DNA of 29,173 nt from an uncultured Lactobacillus sp. GTDB taxonomy: Bacteria; Bacillota; Bacilli; Lactobacillales; Lactobacillaceae. Of this stretch, positions 10,201 to 17,555 are shown one piece after another (the stretch's first letter is position 1; every line of letters starts with the position of its first letter). The notes below the pieces were generated by a model. The model did not search any database. It saw only the letters and a program-made list of their open reading frames with translations, and was not told the origin of the DNA. Location of the stretch: positions 1-29,173 of the forward strand of contig NZ_CARBVX010000023.1 in assembly GCF_948948975.1 (NCBI RefSeq). The letters are read 5' to 3'. Made by a program: the position numbers and the translations under genes.

Positions 10201-10312
10201 CTTTCTCTGGATTCTTTATTGCTTGATCTTTAAATAACTCTAAAACATTTTTTACATTATCTAATTTTGTTTTACTTCCATGTAATTCACCAATACCATT
10301 ATTTGAGATCAT
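4220..10312 (-). CDS. Nonribosomal peptide synthetase, A-T-C-A-T-E, third NRPS of the operon
   Basis: A 2030-residue cytoplasmic megaenzyme. Domains: A (about 15-510), T (about 530-598, Ser562 in GGNSI), C (about 620-1040, HHIVTDQ at 748-754), A (about 1060-1535), T (about 1545-1615, Ser1581 in NGGDS), E (about 1635-2030, HHLLVDVVSW at 1757-1766, EGHGR at 1879-1883, VVGWFTSEYP and PNDGI). The first A domain is divergent: Gly213 replaces the Asp that binds the alpha-amino group (code about GVTNMALVYK), A3 reads TSGSTGDPKLV, A5 YGSSE and A7 FDIGD, but the A10 lysine (Lys502) is kept. The second A domain has code about DGWAIGSVAK, which resembles aromatic (Trp/Tyr/Phe) codes. There is no N-terminal C domain; that partner is probably the last domain of the preceding NRPS. 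There is no TE or reductase domain at the end, and no docking tail after E. The start ATG (RBS GGAGG, 8 nt) overlaps the upstream stop by 14 bp. Confidence 0.95.
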   Translation of the reverse strand: MISNNGIGELHGSKTKLDNVKNVLELFKDQAIKNPEKVVLIEKDKKLTMGKLYQFSMIGAYLLRKKYDVSYGDKVAFLLGRSIDSLILIYSVLLAGGIYVPISNEYPNSKLDNLLDNLKPKIIISETEKEGIVGIQQIIDEIKSFSLDNKKIIESKQVSKEDDICYIICTSGSTGDPKLVPNSYRSVKNLMLNLGRYILDDARILHKTPLCFGVSLTEVFGFLLHLSPLVILSDGEEKDIELITQTVIDYDIFYVNFVPSFIASFSKVLHRKVKESGKYPSLVIMCAGEKLSKQKVSVFNKTIGQLGIKLINLYGSSETAVYITGSEINCEDDIVEGEPFTNTDILIVDDNDNPVSPETIGRIIVKGESVFTGYENESGRNYRNFVNINNEKYFDIGDVGKINFDGKLVVNGRRDNQIQILGVRVELEEIENTALNIQSISNVVAFATGDDENKKISVVFEGDNIKLTKKEIDSFFIRTLPPYMRPSTYYFIKSLPKLASGKVDRNSIINNKNLIEITEKTSQLEEKNLIEEKVIEIFSFLLLKEKISINSNSSFFASGGNSILIMRLLQLIEEEFDVEVTISEIFDGDTVKEISEKIGIRLKSNRKTSTLKTLEHAAKKARYVMSDMQKRMFITQTIQENTAYNVTMAYTIDGNLDCNKLVKVLNNLVYRHSILGTVFELIDGEYIQIPGVIKKMDIELKSLVGHNFNIEEVINDFVKPFNLNQGEVIRSAIYKLDEDRWLFIIDLHHIVTDQISNQILIDEITQSYNNGLEFAKESDVDQYQYIDFSENRINEKIDDYWYEYFSALDLDNLTNSSNEDGDKKVRRIKQTVEVSPKLRETLFSKNVTLFSYFASCYACSLRQIENNSQIIFGIPINQRKFLELDNTLGMFSDSVPFGIRISKSETFSDVLQNVSDLTKTFLDKSTKGTFELLNEKLQKYKTKILNPYSYFFVFNDVVSDHLNLNGTTARVLQVDNDISKFDITLIVNSVDGKFEIELDYNVDKYNKYFMEYFFKMFISMLNEAENVALSLEEFQSFFNFREYVKQKYLHQGNKIEIGYSNIIDRFSDIVKDYPQNTAVRHNNIELTYAELDDLSSGIANLLLQKYDIFGKNVVIHLSRSVNQILAIISVLKAGGCYVPINEEFPTVRIQRVLDEVDPVLMITEKELLGEFSVSGSKVSFDEIFSRSGKKQFKETKISENSLAYIMYTSGTTGIPKGVKVTHRNLLNLNSYFINELAVKSSDTVLQYANIGFDGSVWEIFMALLNGATLQLIDKDNRLIPEKIDDIIKENNVTIAAIPSHVVSMYNLAPLRILINGGTVINQKSLKKYIGTKRIVNSYGPTECTVAVTHFELQAYAENEQVPIGTPNPNIDIVIKNGNKYCAEGEVGEILICGESTSQGYWNNDSLTHEKFIFDETLQNVFYKTGDIGSWDASGNLVLFGREDEQVKLNGHRVELGEIRNYLLSQEEVQDAVVIFDHKKQELVAFILGSIIHGDILKTRMLDVFPMYMIPHKFINIESVPLTSNGKPDKKALINISNVAKTNSKSEKEKAILFTVCYKILKQELGDNLDLEESFVDNGGDSLRAMKVISELKKNNYVASVRDLLKNKKLEDFIINTNSQARIHNKNKQHKAYKTLGTPIMQDFLQKNLPNLSHFCQVIMVDISKTPITTFLNGIDYLIDRHDSLRLSITENRDFVINLPGYRKYYFEHQIFKEQMSQQIVDVIAEKIVSKINLEDNNLIAVEYIETPDTNYAVLCIHHLLVDVVSWGIILQDLDDYICNKGCSITKPSLLKAIESINNLPVDEKEINYWNHTILEHEANYSENYEYSQGIQKNYLNLELSQDNLKNLQSKIKVEHFLLALIVRCYAMISQKINIQVILEGHGRICQEYLESVTDVVGWFTSEYPINFDVKKDLVSQCNEVEKRMSVVPNDGIMYNKVKKSLPRVACPDILFNYLGESFVENSWTILRKTDYLIDNMISDNNYQKSIFMVLLEKEGNTFKFSITSDSQEYSSEFMGKFFKLVKQEFENFLS

Positions 10313-13300
10313 TTTTTATATCCTCCAAAATTTCTGTCTCTTTATTGAACTTAGCAATTTTACATACTTTGTTAAAGATATTCACAATAGTTTCAGCGGC
10401 TGCTTTATCACAAAATGATTCTAAAAATTCAAATTGGAATACAAATTCATCTTGTTCTTCATACACAGTCAGGGATGCTCCAAATTTAGGAGTTAAATCA
10501 TGAATAGGAATTAAATTCAATATTAATTCTTTTCGCTTAATTTTTTTGAAACTTTCTTCTTTTGCATGATATGAATAAAAAATATTAAATAATGGATTAC
10601 CTTTGGCAGTAGGTACAGTATGACCCAGTTCAACAATTTTGTTAAATGGATATAACTGATGTTCCATGCAACTTAAAAGGTGTTCATTTTCTCTATTTAT
10701 AACCTCCAGTAAACTAATATTTTTTTGTTCAAAATCATAAACTATAGGCAGAGTATTGGTAAATAACCCAATAATTGAATCAGTTTCTGGTATAGCCCTA
10801 CCACTCACTGGAATTCCTATAGTTAATTGATCACATTCATAATATACGCTCATGCTAATTGCAAATAATGTTTGAAAATAAGATGCTGGGGTCAAACTTG
10901 GAACTTGAGCATAAATTTCATTTTTTCTAGCTTTAATATTTCTTTCAAAATAGCTATTATTATCATTTGTTATAGCTTTTTTTATCACTCTCGCTGATTG
11001 CTCAATTTTTAACATCTCATTTTTCCAAAATACTTTTGATTGCGAAAAATCTAATTTATCAATATACGTACTGTAATCCAAATAGGTCAAATTACTTCTT
11101 ACAATTTTCTCTTCTAACAAAACGGAAATAAATTCGTTCCAAAAAATCTTCATTGATTGTTCATCTGATACTATATGATGCGAATCTAAAAATATAAATT
11201 GATTTCCCTTGAAACTAAAAATTCGCATCCTTATTGTATTACCTAATTTTAGTTTAAAAGGTTGAATCAAAGTTTTAGAAAATTCAACAGGTGATTGAAC
11301 AATTTCTCCTAAATCTTTAAAGTCCACATTATAGTTATTGATAACTTCTTGAAAGAACCCTTCTTTTTTTATTTTAAATGCCGTTCTGTACTCAACATGA
11401 TTATTGACAATAGATTTAAATGCTTTATGGATTTTATTAGAACATACAGGAGATGAGAGAGAATATAAAAACGGAACATTATACGTTATTCCTCCCATAC
11501 TCTCACTTAAATAAAGCATTCTCACTTGTGCATTCGACATAGGAGCAGTAGTTAGTTCTTGATGTATTGGACGTTTAAAATCACTTTTAGTTGCAGATTC
11601 AAGCAATTGGGAAATTTCTTTAACTAGCGGATTTTTAAAAATTGTACTTATTTTTAATCGTTTTCCTGTATACCTTTCAAATTCCCTTATCATTTTTAAA
11701 ACTAAAATGGACTGTGCTCCCATATCAAAAATATTGTCATTCATTGAAATACTATTAGCTGGTATATTTAAAATATTTGCTATAATTTCGATTACCGCTT
11801 TATCAGTTTCAGATACGGGTAGAAACATAGGAGTATCAGAAACAATTTCAGCACTCGGTAGTTTAGAAATATCTAATTTCCCAGTCGTTTTCACAGGAAA
11901 TGTATCAATTTGCGCATACCTTCTAGGAACCATATAATTTGGAAGCCTCTTTTCAAGAGATTTCATTATAGTATATAAATCCAAAATATTATTTGAAATT
12001 ACATAAGCTACTAATGACTCATTCCTTTCATCCCAAATCACTTTAGCCTGAGTAATTCCAGATAAGGCAAGTAATTTTTGCTCTATTTCAGCCAACTCTA
12101 TTCTATGTCCATTAACCTTTACTTGCTTATCACATCTACCTATGAATTCTATATTTCCATCAGAATTCCAACGACATAAGTCCCCAGTTTTGTAATATCG
12201 TTTGCCATTTTGTTCAATAAATACTTTTGCAGTAAGAGCAGGTCTATTTACATATCCTTTTGCAATTCCTTTTCCAGATATTATTAACTCTCCAATAATT
12301 CCTATCCCTGTATCTTCTAACTTTTGGTCAACTATTCTTACTTCATAGCCTTCAAGAGGTTTACCAATAGGGATTCGCTTTTTCAAATTTGTCTGTGAGT
12401 CTACTTGATAATATATACACCCAACAGTGGCTTCAGTTGGGCCATAGCCATTAATAACTACCACTTTCTTATTTCTATTAGCTATTCTCTTGTACAAACT
12501 CACATCGAATTTTTCCCCACCCATCATTATCATAGAAGTAACGTCAAAAACTTTTTCGTCTAATAGCTCTAATCTACTTGGTGTTGAAAATATTCCTATA
12601 TTTCTAAAATTATGCAAATCTGGTGTTTCCCTTATATCCTTTGAGATAATTACAGGGATTCCTTTAATCAACGGTAGATAAATTTCCTGAACAGTTATAT
12701 CGAAAATGAAATCATTTAAGAAAAATACGTAATCACATACTTTGTCAAGTAAGCATAAAATACGATTATCTTGATAAAAATTCCTTAAATTTTTTCGGGA
12801 AATTTCAACTCCCTTTGGAACACCAGTAGTACCAGATGTATATATTATATACGCTGAAGTCTCTTCATCTATTTTTAAAGGGGCATATTCATATTCCTTA
12901 TTAAAATCAATGTTGTTTTTATTTACTATAGTTGTTCCAAACAAATGTGTAGCTTCACTTGTATCACTAATAATGATGGATAAATCAGAATCTTTTTCAA
13001 TAAATGAAAGTCTTTCCTCCGGATCCTCTTTAGAAAGTGGGACATAGCATCCTCCCGAATAGAGTATTGCTAACATAGATATAATAATATCCGGTCCTCT
13101 ATCTAAAAAGATACCTATTCTATCTCCTGGTTTTACCCCATAATTATCAATTAAACATTTAGCCAATATTGAAATCCTTCGAACTAAATCCCCATAAGTT
13201 ATATACTCATTTAGAAAATACAGACAAACCTCATTAGGGGTTCTTCGTGCAATTCTACTAACTTCCTCTAAAATATCTTTATTAACAGTCCATTCAGGAG

Positions 13301-16300
13301 TCATTGAATATTGTTTAATTAAATTTTTTTCTTCACTATCAACTAATGTTAAATCTGTAATATCAGAATCTTTTTTCTCCATAACTTCTTTAAGGAGATA
13401 CAAATAGTGCTTCATTGTGTACCTAATAAAGTCAACAGAGTAACGTGAAGTATCATATTCAAATTTTATATTTCCCGAATTTTCCTCTGGTTCAGAAAAC
13501 AGTAATGAAAGTTGAAATTTTGATTTGCCATTAGAAATCGGAGAAAAAATGATGGTATCATTACTAGTTTCAATTTTTACGTTACTTGGCTGACTAGCAA
13601 ATACAAAGTCAATTGCCTGATTTGGAATAAATGTTGGGTGAGCAATCGATTCATAAAAATCTTTCTTAACCCTATCAACAACTTCATAAAATTTACAGTT
13701 TTTAATGTCAACTGATATAAACAATGACTTCACAAACACATCAATCTGTTCTTGACTTTCTTCAGTTTCTCTCCCTAAAATTGGAAATGAAAATGATATT
13801 TTATTATTCCCAGTATATTTATATAAAAGGACAGCATAGACTGACATTAAAATAATATAGGGGGTTGTTTTCATTCGAGCCGAATACTTCATAAGACTAG
13901 TCCATAACTCTTTAGGAAACTCTTCTGAATAGGTAGTATCATTATTATCATCTGAATTTTCTGGAACAATATAATTCCCAACAATATTCATAGGTGATAA
14001 ATTTGCCTGTTTTTCTTCCCAATACTCAAAATCTTTATTACTACTTTCGATTTTAAAATTAGGCAGGAATAATGATGGGTTGATCTCAGATCTCTCAAGG
14101 TAATTTTCATTGTCTAATATTTTAGAAAAAATGCTAAAGAAATTTTTTACCGAAATTCCATCAAAAAATGCATGGTGGAAATCAAATAATAATCGTATAG
14201 TTTTTCTTGATGATTTAATTATAAAAATTCGAAAAGCTTCTCCATTACTGATATCAAATGGCTGAATTAAATCATCTATAGACTGAATATCTTTTTCTTC
14301 TACTTCAATTACTTTATTATTATGAATATCCCTTCTTACTCTACGGAAACCATTTTTATCAAAAACCAAATTCATTTTCAAAGCTTGAAAATGCTCACAA
14401 ATAGAGTCCACAACTTTATGAACTTGTTTTGTAGAAATACTATTTTGATAATTACAAATGTATGGTAAATTATACCTTGTATCATTATACTTTTGATTTG
14501 CAAGATATATTCTTTTTTGAGTTTCTGGCATCTCACTTATAGATAGTTCTTTTTTTATTGGATGATTTCTAGAATTAGAAATTTTCTGACTTACCATATT
14601 GCATAAATCAGATACCCTTAAATTATAAAAGATATCACTAATGGTACAATCTATCCCAAAAACCTTATTTATACGTCCAACTAATCTGATTGAATGTAGT
14701 GATGTTAATCCTTTTGACAACAAGTTATCTGTCATTTCTAAATCAACACTATTTAATATTTCTTTTACAATTTCTATAATACTAGAACTATTATCTATAA
14801 CTTTTCCAGAATCTCTAAATGATATTTTGGGTAATCTATCTCTATCTACTTTCCCATTAATATTAGTTGGTACTTGATCAATTCTTATACAATAGTTTGG
14901 AAGCATATACGGCATTAATTTCCCAGTTAATTTTGAATCAATATAATTCTTATCTAGGTCTTTTTCAGACACATAATAAACAGTTAAATAGTCAAATCCA
15001 TCAATATTTTGTAATTTAGCAACCGCATTTACTACCTCTGGAATTTGGTTAAATTGATACTCGATCTCTTCAAGTTCTATCCTATAACCATTTAATTTAA
15101 CTTGATTATCAATCCTACCAATAATTCTTATTTCTCCATCTGATAATATAAAACCGCAATCACCGGTACGGTACCCCTTTCGATCTTTAAAAAATGCATC
15201 TGACTCTAGATTTTGATAGCCCAGTCCTACTCCTCTACCATATACTACAATTTCACCAACTGTACCAGCTAAACAGTTCTTATTATCTCTTTCTATCGAA
15301 ATTTGATAATTTGAATAAGGTTTTCCAATAGATATAATTTTTGAGTTTGGAATTTTATCCGTAAATTTAATTCTCTTAAAACTTGAATAAATCGTACATT
15401 CCGTTGGCCCATAGCCATTAATAATATCTGCGCTTGTATATTTTCTTATTTCTCTAACTAACTTACTCGATAATTTTTCTCCAGCAAGAATTATTACACT
15501 TACATTATTCAAACACTCCTTCTTTTCAACAGTATCGAATACATATTGAAATTTTGATGGTGTAGTTTGTAAAATATCTGTTTTGATAATCGATTCCACA
15601 ATATTTTTTTCATCTGGTATCACTACCGTGCCTAAATTTGTTAATGGGACATGAATTTCATTTTGAAAAATATCAAAGGAGGTTGAGGTTAAGGAAAGCA
15701 TCGTGCGATTCTTTATATCATTTTCCTTTACAATTGTGTCTTTATTATTCAAAAGTGTAAAATTTGCTAAATTATCAAAACTTATTTTCACTCCTTTAGG
15801 ATTCCCAGTTGACCCAGAAGTGTAAATATACGTACATATGCTGTTAGGATCTACTTTCACATTTTTATATGTCTTACCTATTAAATCTTTAGATTCATTA
15901 ATATTAACAATATCTGTCCTAGTTAATACACATAATGGATTTAAATCATTTATAATATTTTTTGATCTATCATTAGGAATGTCGGGATCTAATACAAAGT
16001 ATGCTATCCCTACAAGCCAACAACCATACATAGCAATAATTAAATCAGTAGATTTTTTCATACCTAACACTATAACTTTATTCTCTAACTTTTCTCCATA
16101 TTTCCATTGAATGTATGTAGCGACTCTTTGAGATTTTTTCAACAATTCAGCATATGTTACTGTTTTTTCTTTTTCCATTACGGCTATCTTATTAGGGTAT
16201 TCACTAGCTAGAATTTGAAACCTATCAATTGGTAACATAATTGACTCATTATTTACGATAGTATTTGAATGCTCTCTAAAGAAGAAAGAAGAATTGAGTT

Positions 16301-17537
16301 CATCTCCTTCCGAATTTAGTAAGACACCTAAACATTCTTCATACAAATTCATTAAATGACTAACAAAATTACTAGAAAATTCAATAGTGCTGTAATTTAC
16401 CGTAATTTTAATACTATTTTTGTAACTACTAATAACAAAGTGTATAGGAAATTCATTTTCCTCCTTTTCATATTTTTTTTCCAAAAAATGGCTTGTGTCT
16501 TCCTCAGAATAATTATTATTGACTACTAAAGAGCTAAAATTATTAGTAGGAGCAACTTTTACAATGTCTGAGAATGGGTAAAACTGATGAATATTATCAT
16601 TTAAGCTCTTACTATTAAAACTAACTACTGATTCTTTTATTGTCATTCCATAGTCAATATTAAAAATTACGGGAACAATATTGACAAAATTCCCTACTTC
16701 ATCATCTATACTATCCAGTTCCCAGCTTCTTCCTGAAGTAGCTCTTGCAAATAAGATATTCTTTGATAATGAAAGTCTGGCTTGAGTGACACCCCAAAGA
16801 TATTCCAAAATATTATTGATTGTTACATTCCAAGAACTTGATAATTGCTTCAATTTATCAAACTGAGTTCCTTTAAAACTTGTACTCTGATGCAACCATT
16901 CACTCTTGCACGATTTTTCTGAAAAAATATCATATAAGTGATAATCACTTTTTATATTACTAACTTTTTCATTCCAATAATCTTGATTTTCTTTTTTTAC
17001 GCTACTATAAAAATTGGAATATGCGCCAAAAATATTATCATTCAAGTTAGTATTTACCATTTTATCATTATACAATTTTATAAATGATAAAATTAAGTTT
17101 TCAAAACTCTTCCCATCAACTAACAAATGATTAGTTGTCAAACATAAATAATAATCTGTATCACTCTTTATAATATCCATTCGAACAGCTGAATCTGTTT
17201 GTATATCAAATCTTTTTAAATATCTTCGCTCACAAGTTTCATTTAATTCTTCAGAATTATTGACTTTAAAAAGATTTACTTTATTTTTAATATTCTTCAA
17301 TGTAACAGCAACAGGCTGTTTCACATCTTTATAAATAATCACTGTTCTCAGAGCAACGTACATATCTGTTAATTTATCTAAAATTTTTTGACATTTTTCA
17401 ATATCTAAAGGGATTTTTGATTTATATAGTCTTTGAACGGAATATTTAGAATGGTACTTATTACTTAAAATTTGGAAAAGTATCCCTTCTTGAGCAGCAG
17501 TTAAATTATTAATTCTTTCGACATTGTTCTTTTCCAT
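10299..17537 (-). CDS. Nonribosomal peptide synthetase, C-A-T-C-A-T-C, second NRPS of the operon
   Basis: A 2412-residue NRPS. Domains: C1 (about 1-430), A1 (435-905), T1 (915-985, Ser946), C2 (995-1410), A2 (1420-1895), T2 (1905-1980, Ser1943), C3 (1995-2410). C1 opens with LTAAQEGILF, like acceptor C domains that follow an E domain, and its active-site motif is NHLLVDG (136-142), keeping the second His. C2 has an intact HHAFFDG (1121-1127). C3 has HHIVSDE (2120-2126). By alignment to the GrsA pocket the A-domain codes are about DINQIAGIYK and DIQFMGGVGK. Both keep the amino-binding Asp; neither matches a code I know, so the residues are unassigned. The protein ends on a C domain with no A domain of its own, an unusual break point. 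The gene lies 18 nt after the first NRPS and has an RBS AGGGGG close to its ATG. Confidence 0.95.
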   Translation of the reverse strand: MEKNNVERINNLTAAQEGILFQILSNKYHSKYSVQRLYKSKIPLDIEKCQKILDKLTDMYVALRTVIIYKDVKQPVAVTLKNIKNKVNLFKVNNSEELNETCERRYLKRFDIQTDSAVRMDIIKSDTDYYLCLTTNHLLVDGKSFENLILSFIKLYNDKMVNTNLNDNIFGAYSNFYSSVKKENQDYWNEKVSNIKSDYHLYDIFSEKSCKSEWLHQSTSFKGTQFDKLKQLSSSWNVTINNILEYLWGVTQARLSLSKNILFARATSGRSWELDSIDDEVGNFVNIVPVIFNIDYGMTIKESVVSFNSKSLNDNIHQFYPFSDIVKVAPTNNFSSLVVNNNYSEEDTSHFLEKKYEKEENEFPIHFVISSYKNSIKITVNYSTIEFSSNFVSHLMNLYEECLGVLLNSEGDELNSSFFFREHSNTIVNNESIMLPIDRFQILASEYPNKIAVMEKEKTVTYAELLKKSQRVATYIQWKYGEKLENKVIVLGMKKSTDLIIAMYGCWLVGIAYFVLDPDIPNDRSKNIINDLNPLCVLTRTDIVNINESKDLIGKTYKNVKVDPNSICTYIYTSGSTGNPKGVKISFDNLANFTLLNNKDTIVKENDIKNRTMLSLTSTSFDIFQNEIHVPLTNLGTVVIPDEKNIVESIIKTDILQTTPSKFQYVFDTVEKKECLNNVSVIILAGEKLSSKLVREIRKYTSADIINGYGPTECTIYSSFKRIKFTDKIPNSKIISIGKPYSNYQISIERDNKNCLAGTVGEIVVYGRGVGLGYQNLESDAFFKDRKGYRTGDCGFILSDGEIRIIGRIDNQVKLNGYRIELEEIEYQFNQIPEVVNAVAKLQNIDGFDYLTVYYVSEKDLDKNYIDSKLTGKLMPYMLPNYCIRIDQVPTNINGKVDRDRLPKISFRDSGKVIDNSSSIIEIVKEILNSVDLEMTDNLLSKGLTSLHSIRLVGRINKVFGIDCTISDIFYNLRVSDLCNMVSQKISNSRNHPIKKELSISEMPETQKRIYLANQKYNDTRYNLPYICNYQNSISTKQVHKVVDSICEHFQALKMNLVFDKNGFRRVRRDIHNNKVIEVEEKDIQSIDDLIQPFDISNGEAFRIFIIKSSRKTIRLLFDFHHAFFDGISVKNFFSIFSKILDNENYLERSEINPSLFLPNFKIESSNKDFEYWEEKQANLSPMNIVGNYIVPENSDDNNDTTYSEEFPKELWTSLMKYSARMKTTPYIILMSVYAVLLYKYTGNNKISFSFPILGRETEESQEQIDVFVKSLFISVDIKNCKFYEVVDRVKKDFYESIAHPTFIPNQAIDFVFASQPSNVKIETSNDTIIFSPISNGKSKFQLSLLFSEPEENSGNIKFEYDTSRYSVDFIRYTMKHYLYLLKEVMEKKDSDITDLTLVDSEEKNLIKQYSMTPEWTVNKDILEEVSRIARRTPNEVCLYFLNEYITYGDLVRRISILAKCLIDNYGVKPGDRIGIFLDRGPDIIISMLAILYSGGCYVPLSKEDPEERLSFIEKDSDLSIIISDTSEATHLFGTTIVNKNNIDFNKEYEYAPLKIDEETSAYIIYTSGTTGVPKGVEISRKNLRNFYQDNRILCLLDKVCDYVFFLNDFIFDITVQEIYLPLIKGIPVIISKDIRETPDLHNFRNIGIFSTPSRLELLDEKVFDVTSMIMMGGEKFDVSLYKRIANRNKKVVVINGYGPTEATVGCIYYQVDSQTNLKKRIPIGKPLEGYEVRIVDQKLEDTGIGIIGELIISGKGIAKGYVNRPALTAKVFIEQNGKRYYKTGDLCRWNSDGNIEFIGRCDKQVKVNGHRIELAEIEQKLLALSGITQAKVIWDERNESLVAYVISNNILDLYTIMKSLEKRLPNYMVPRRYAQIDTFPVKTTGKLDISKLPSAEIVSDTPMFLPVSETDKAVIEIIANILNIPANSISMNDNIFDMGAQSILVLKMIREFERYTGKRLKISTIFKNPLVKEISQLLESATKSDFKRPIHQELTTAPMSNAQVRMLYLSESMGGITYNVPFLYSLSSPVCSNKIHKAFKSIVNNHVEYRTAFKIKKEGFFQEVINNYNVDFKDLGEIVQSPVEFSKTLIQPFKLKLGNTIRMRIFSFKGNQFIFLDSHHIVSDEQSMKIFWNEFISVLLEEKIVRSNLTYLDYSTYIDKLDFSQSKVFWKNEMLKIEQSARVIKKAITNDNNSYFERNIKARKNEIYAQVPSLTPASYFQTLFAISMSVYYECDQLTIGIPVSGRAIPETDSIIGLFTNTLPIVYDFEQKNISLLEVINRENEHLLSCMEHQLYPFNKIVELGHTVPTAKGNPLFNIFYSYHAKEESFKKIKRKELILNLIPIHDLTPKFGASLTVYEEQDEFVFQFEFLESFCDKAAAETIVNIFNKVCKIAKFNKETEILEDIKNDLK

Positions 17538-17555
17538 AGCTTCCCCCTGTAGTTC

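Noticed and set aside
4220..10312. Iterative use of the second and third NRPSs (E of the third feeding C of the second to make repeats)
   Set aside because: Topologically possible, but the third NRPS has no docking tail and nothing else supports repetition.
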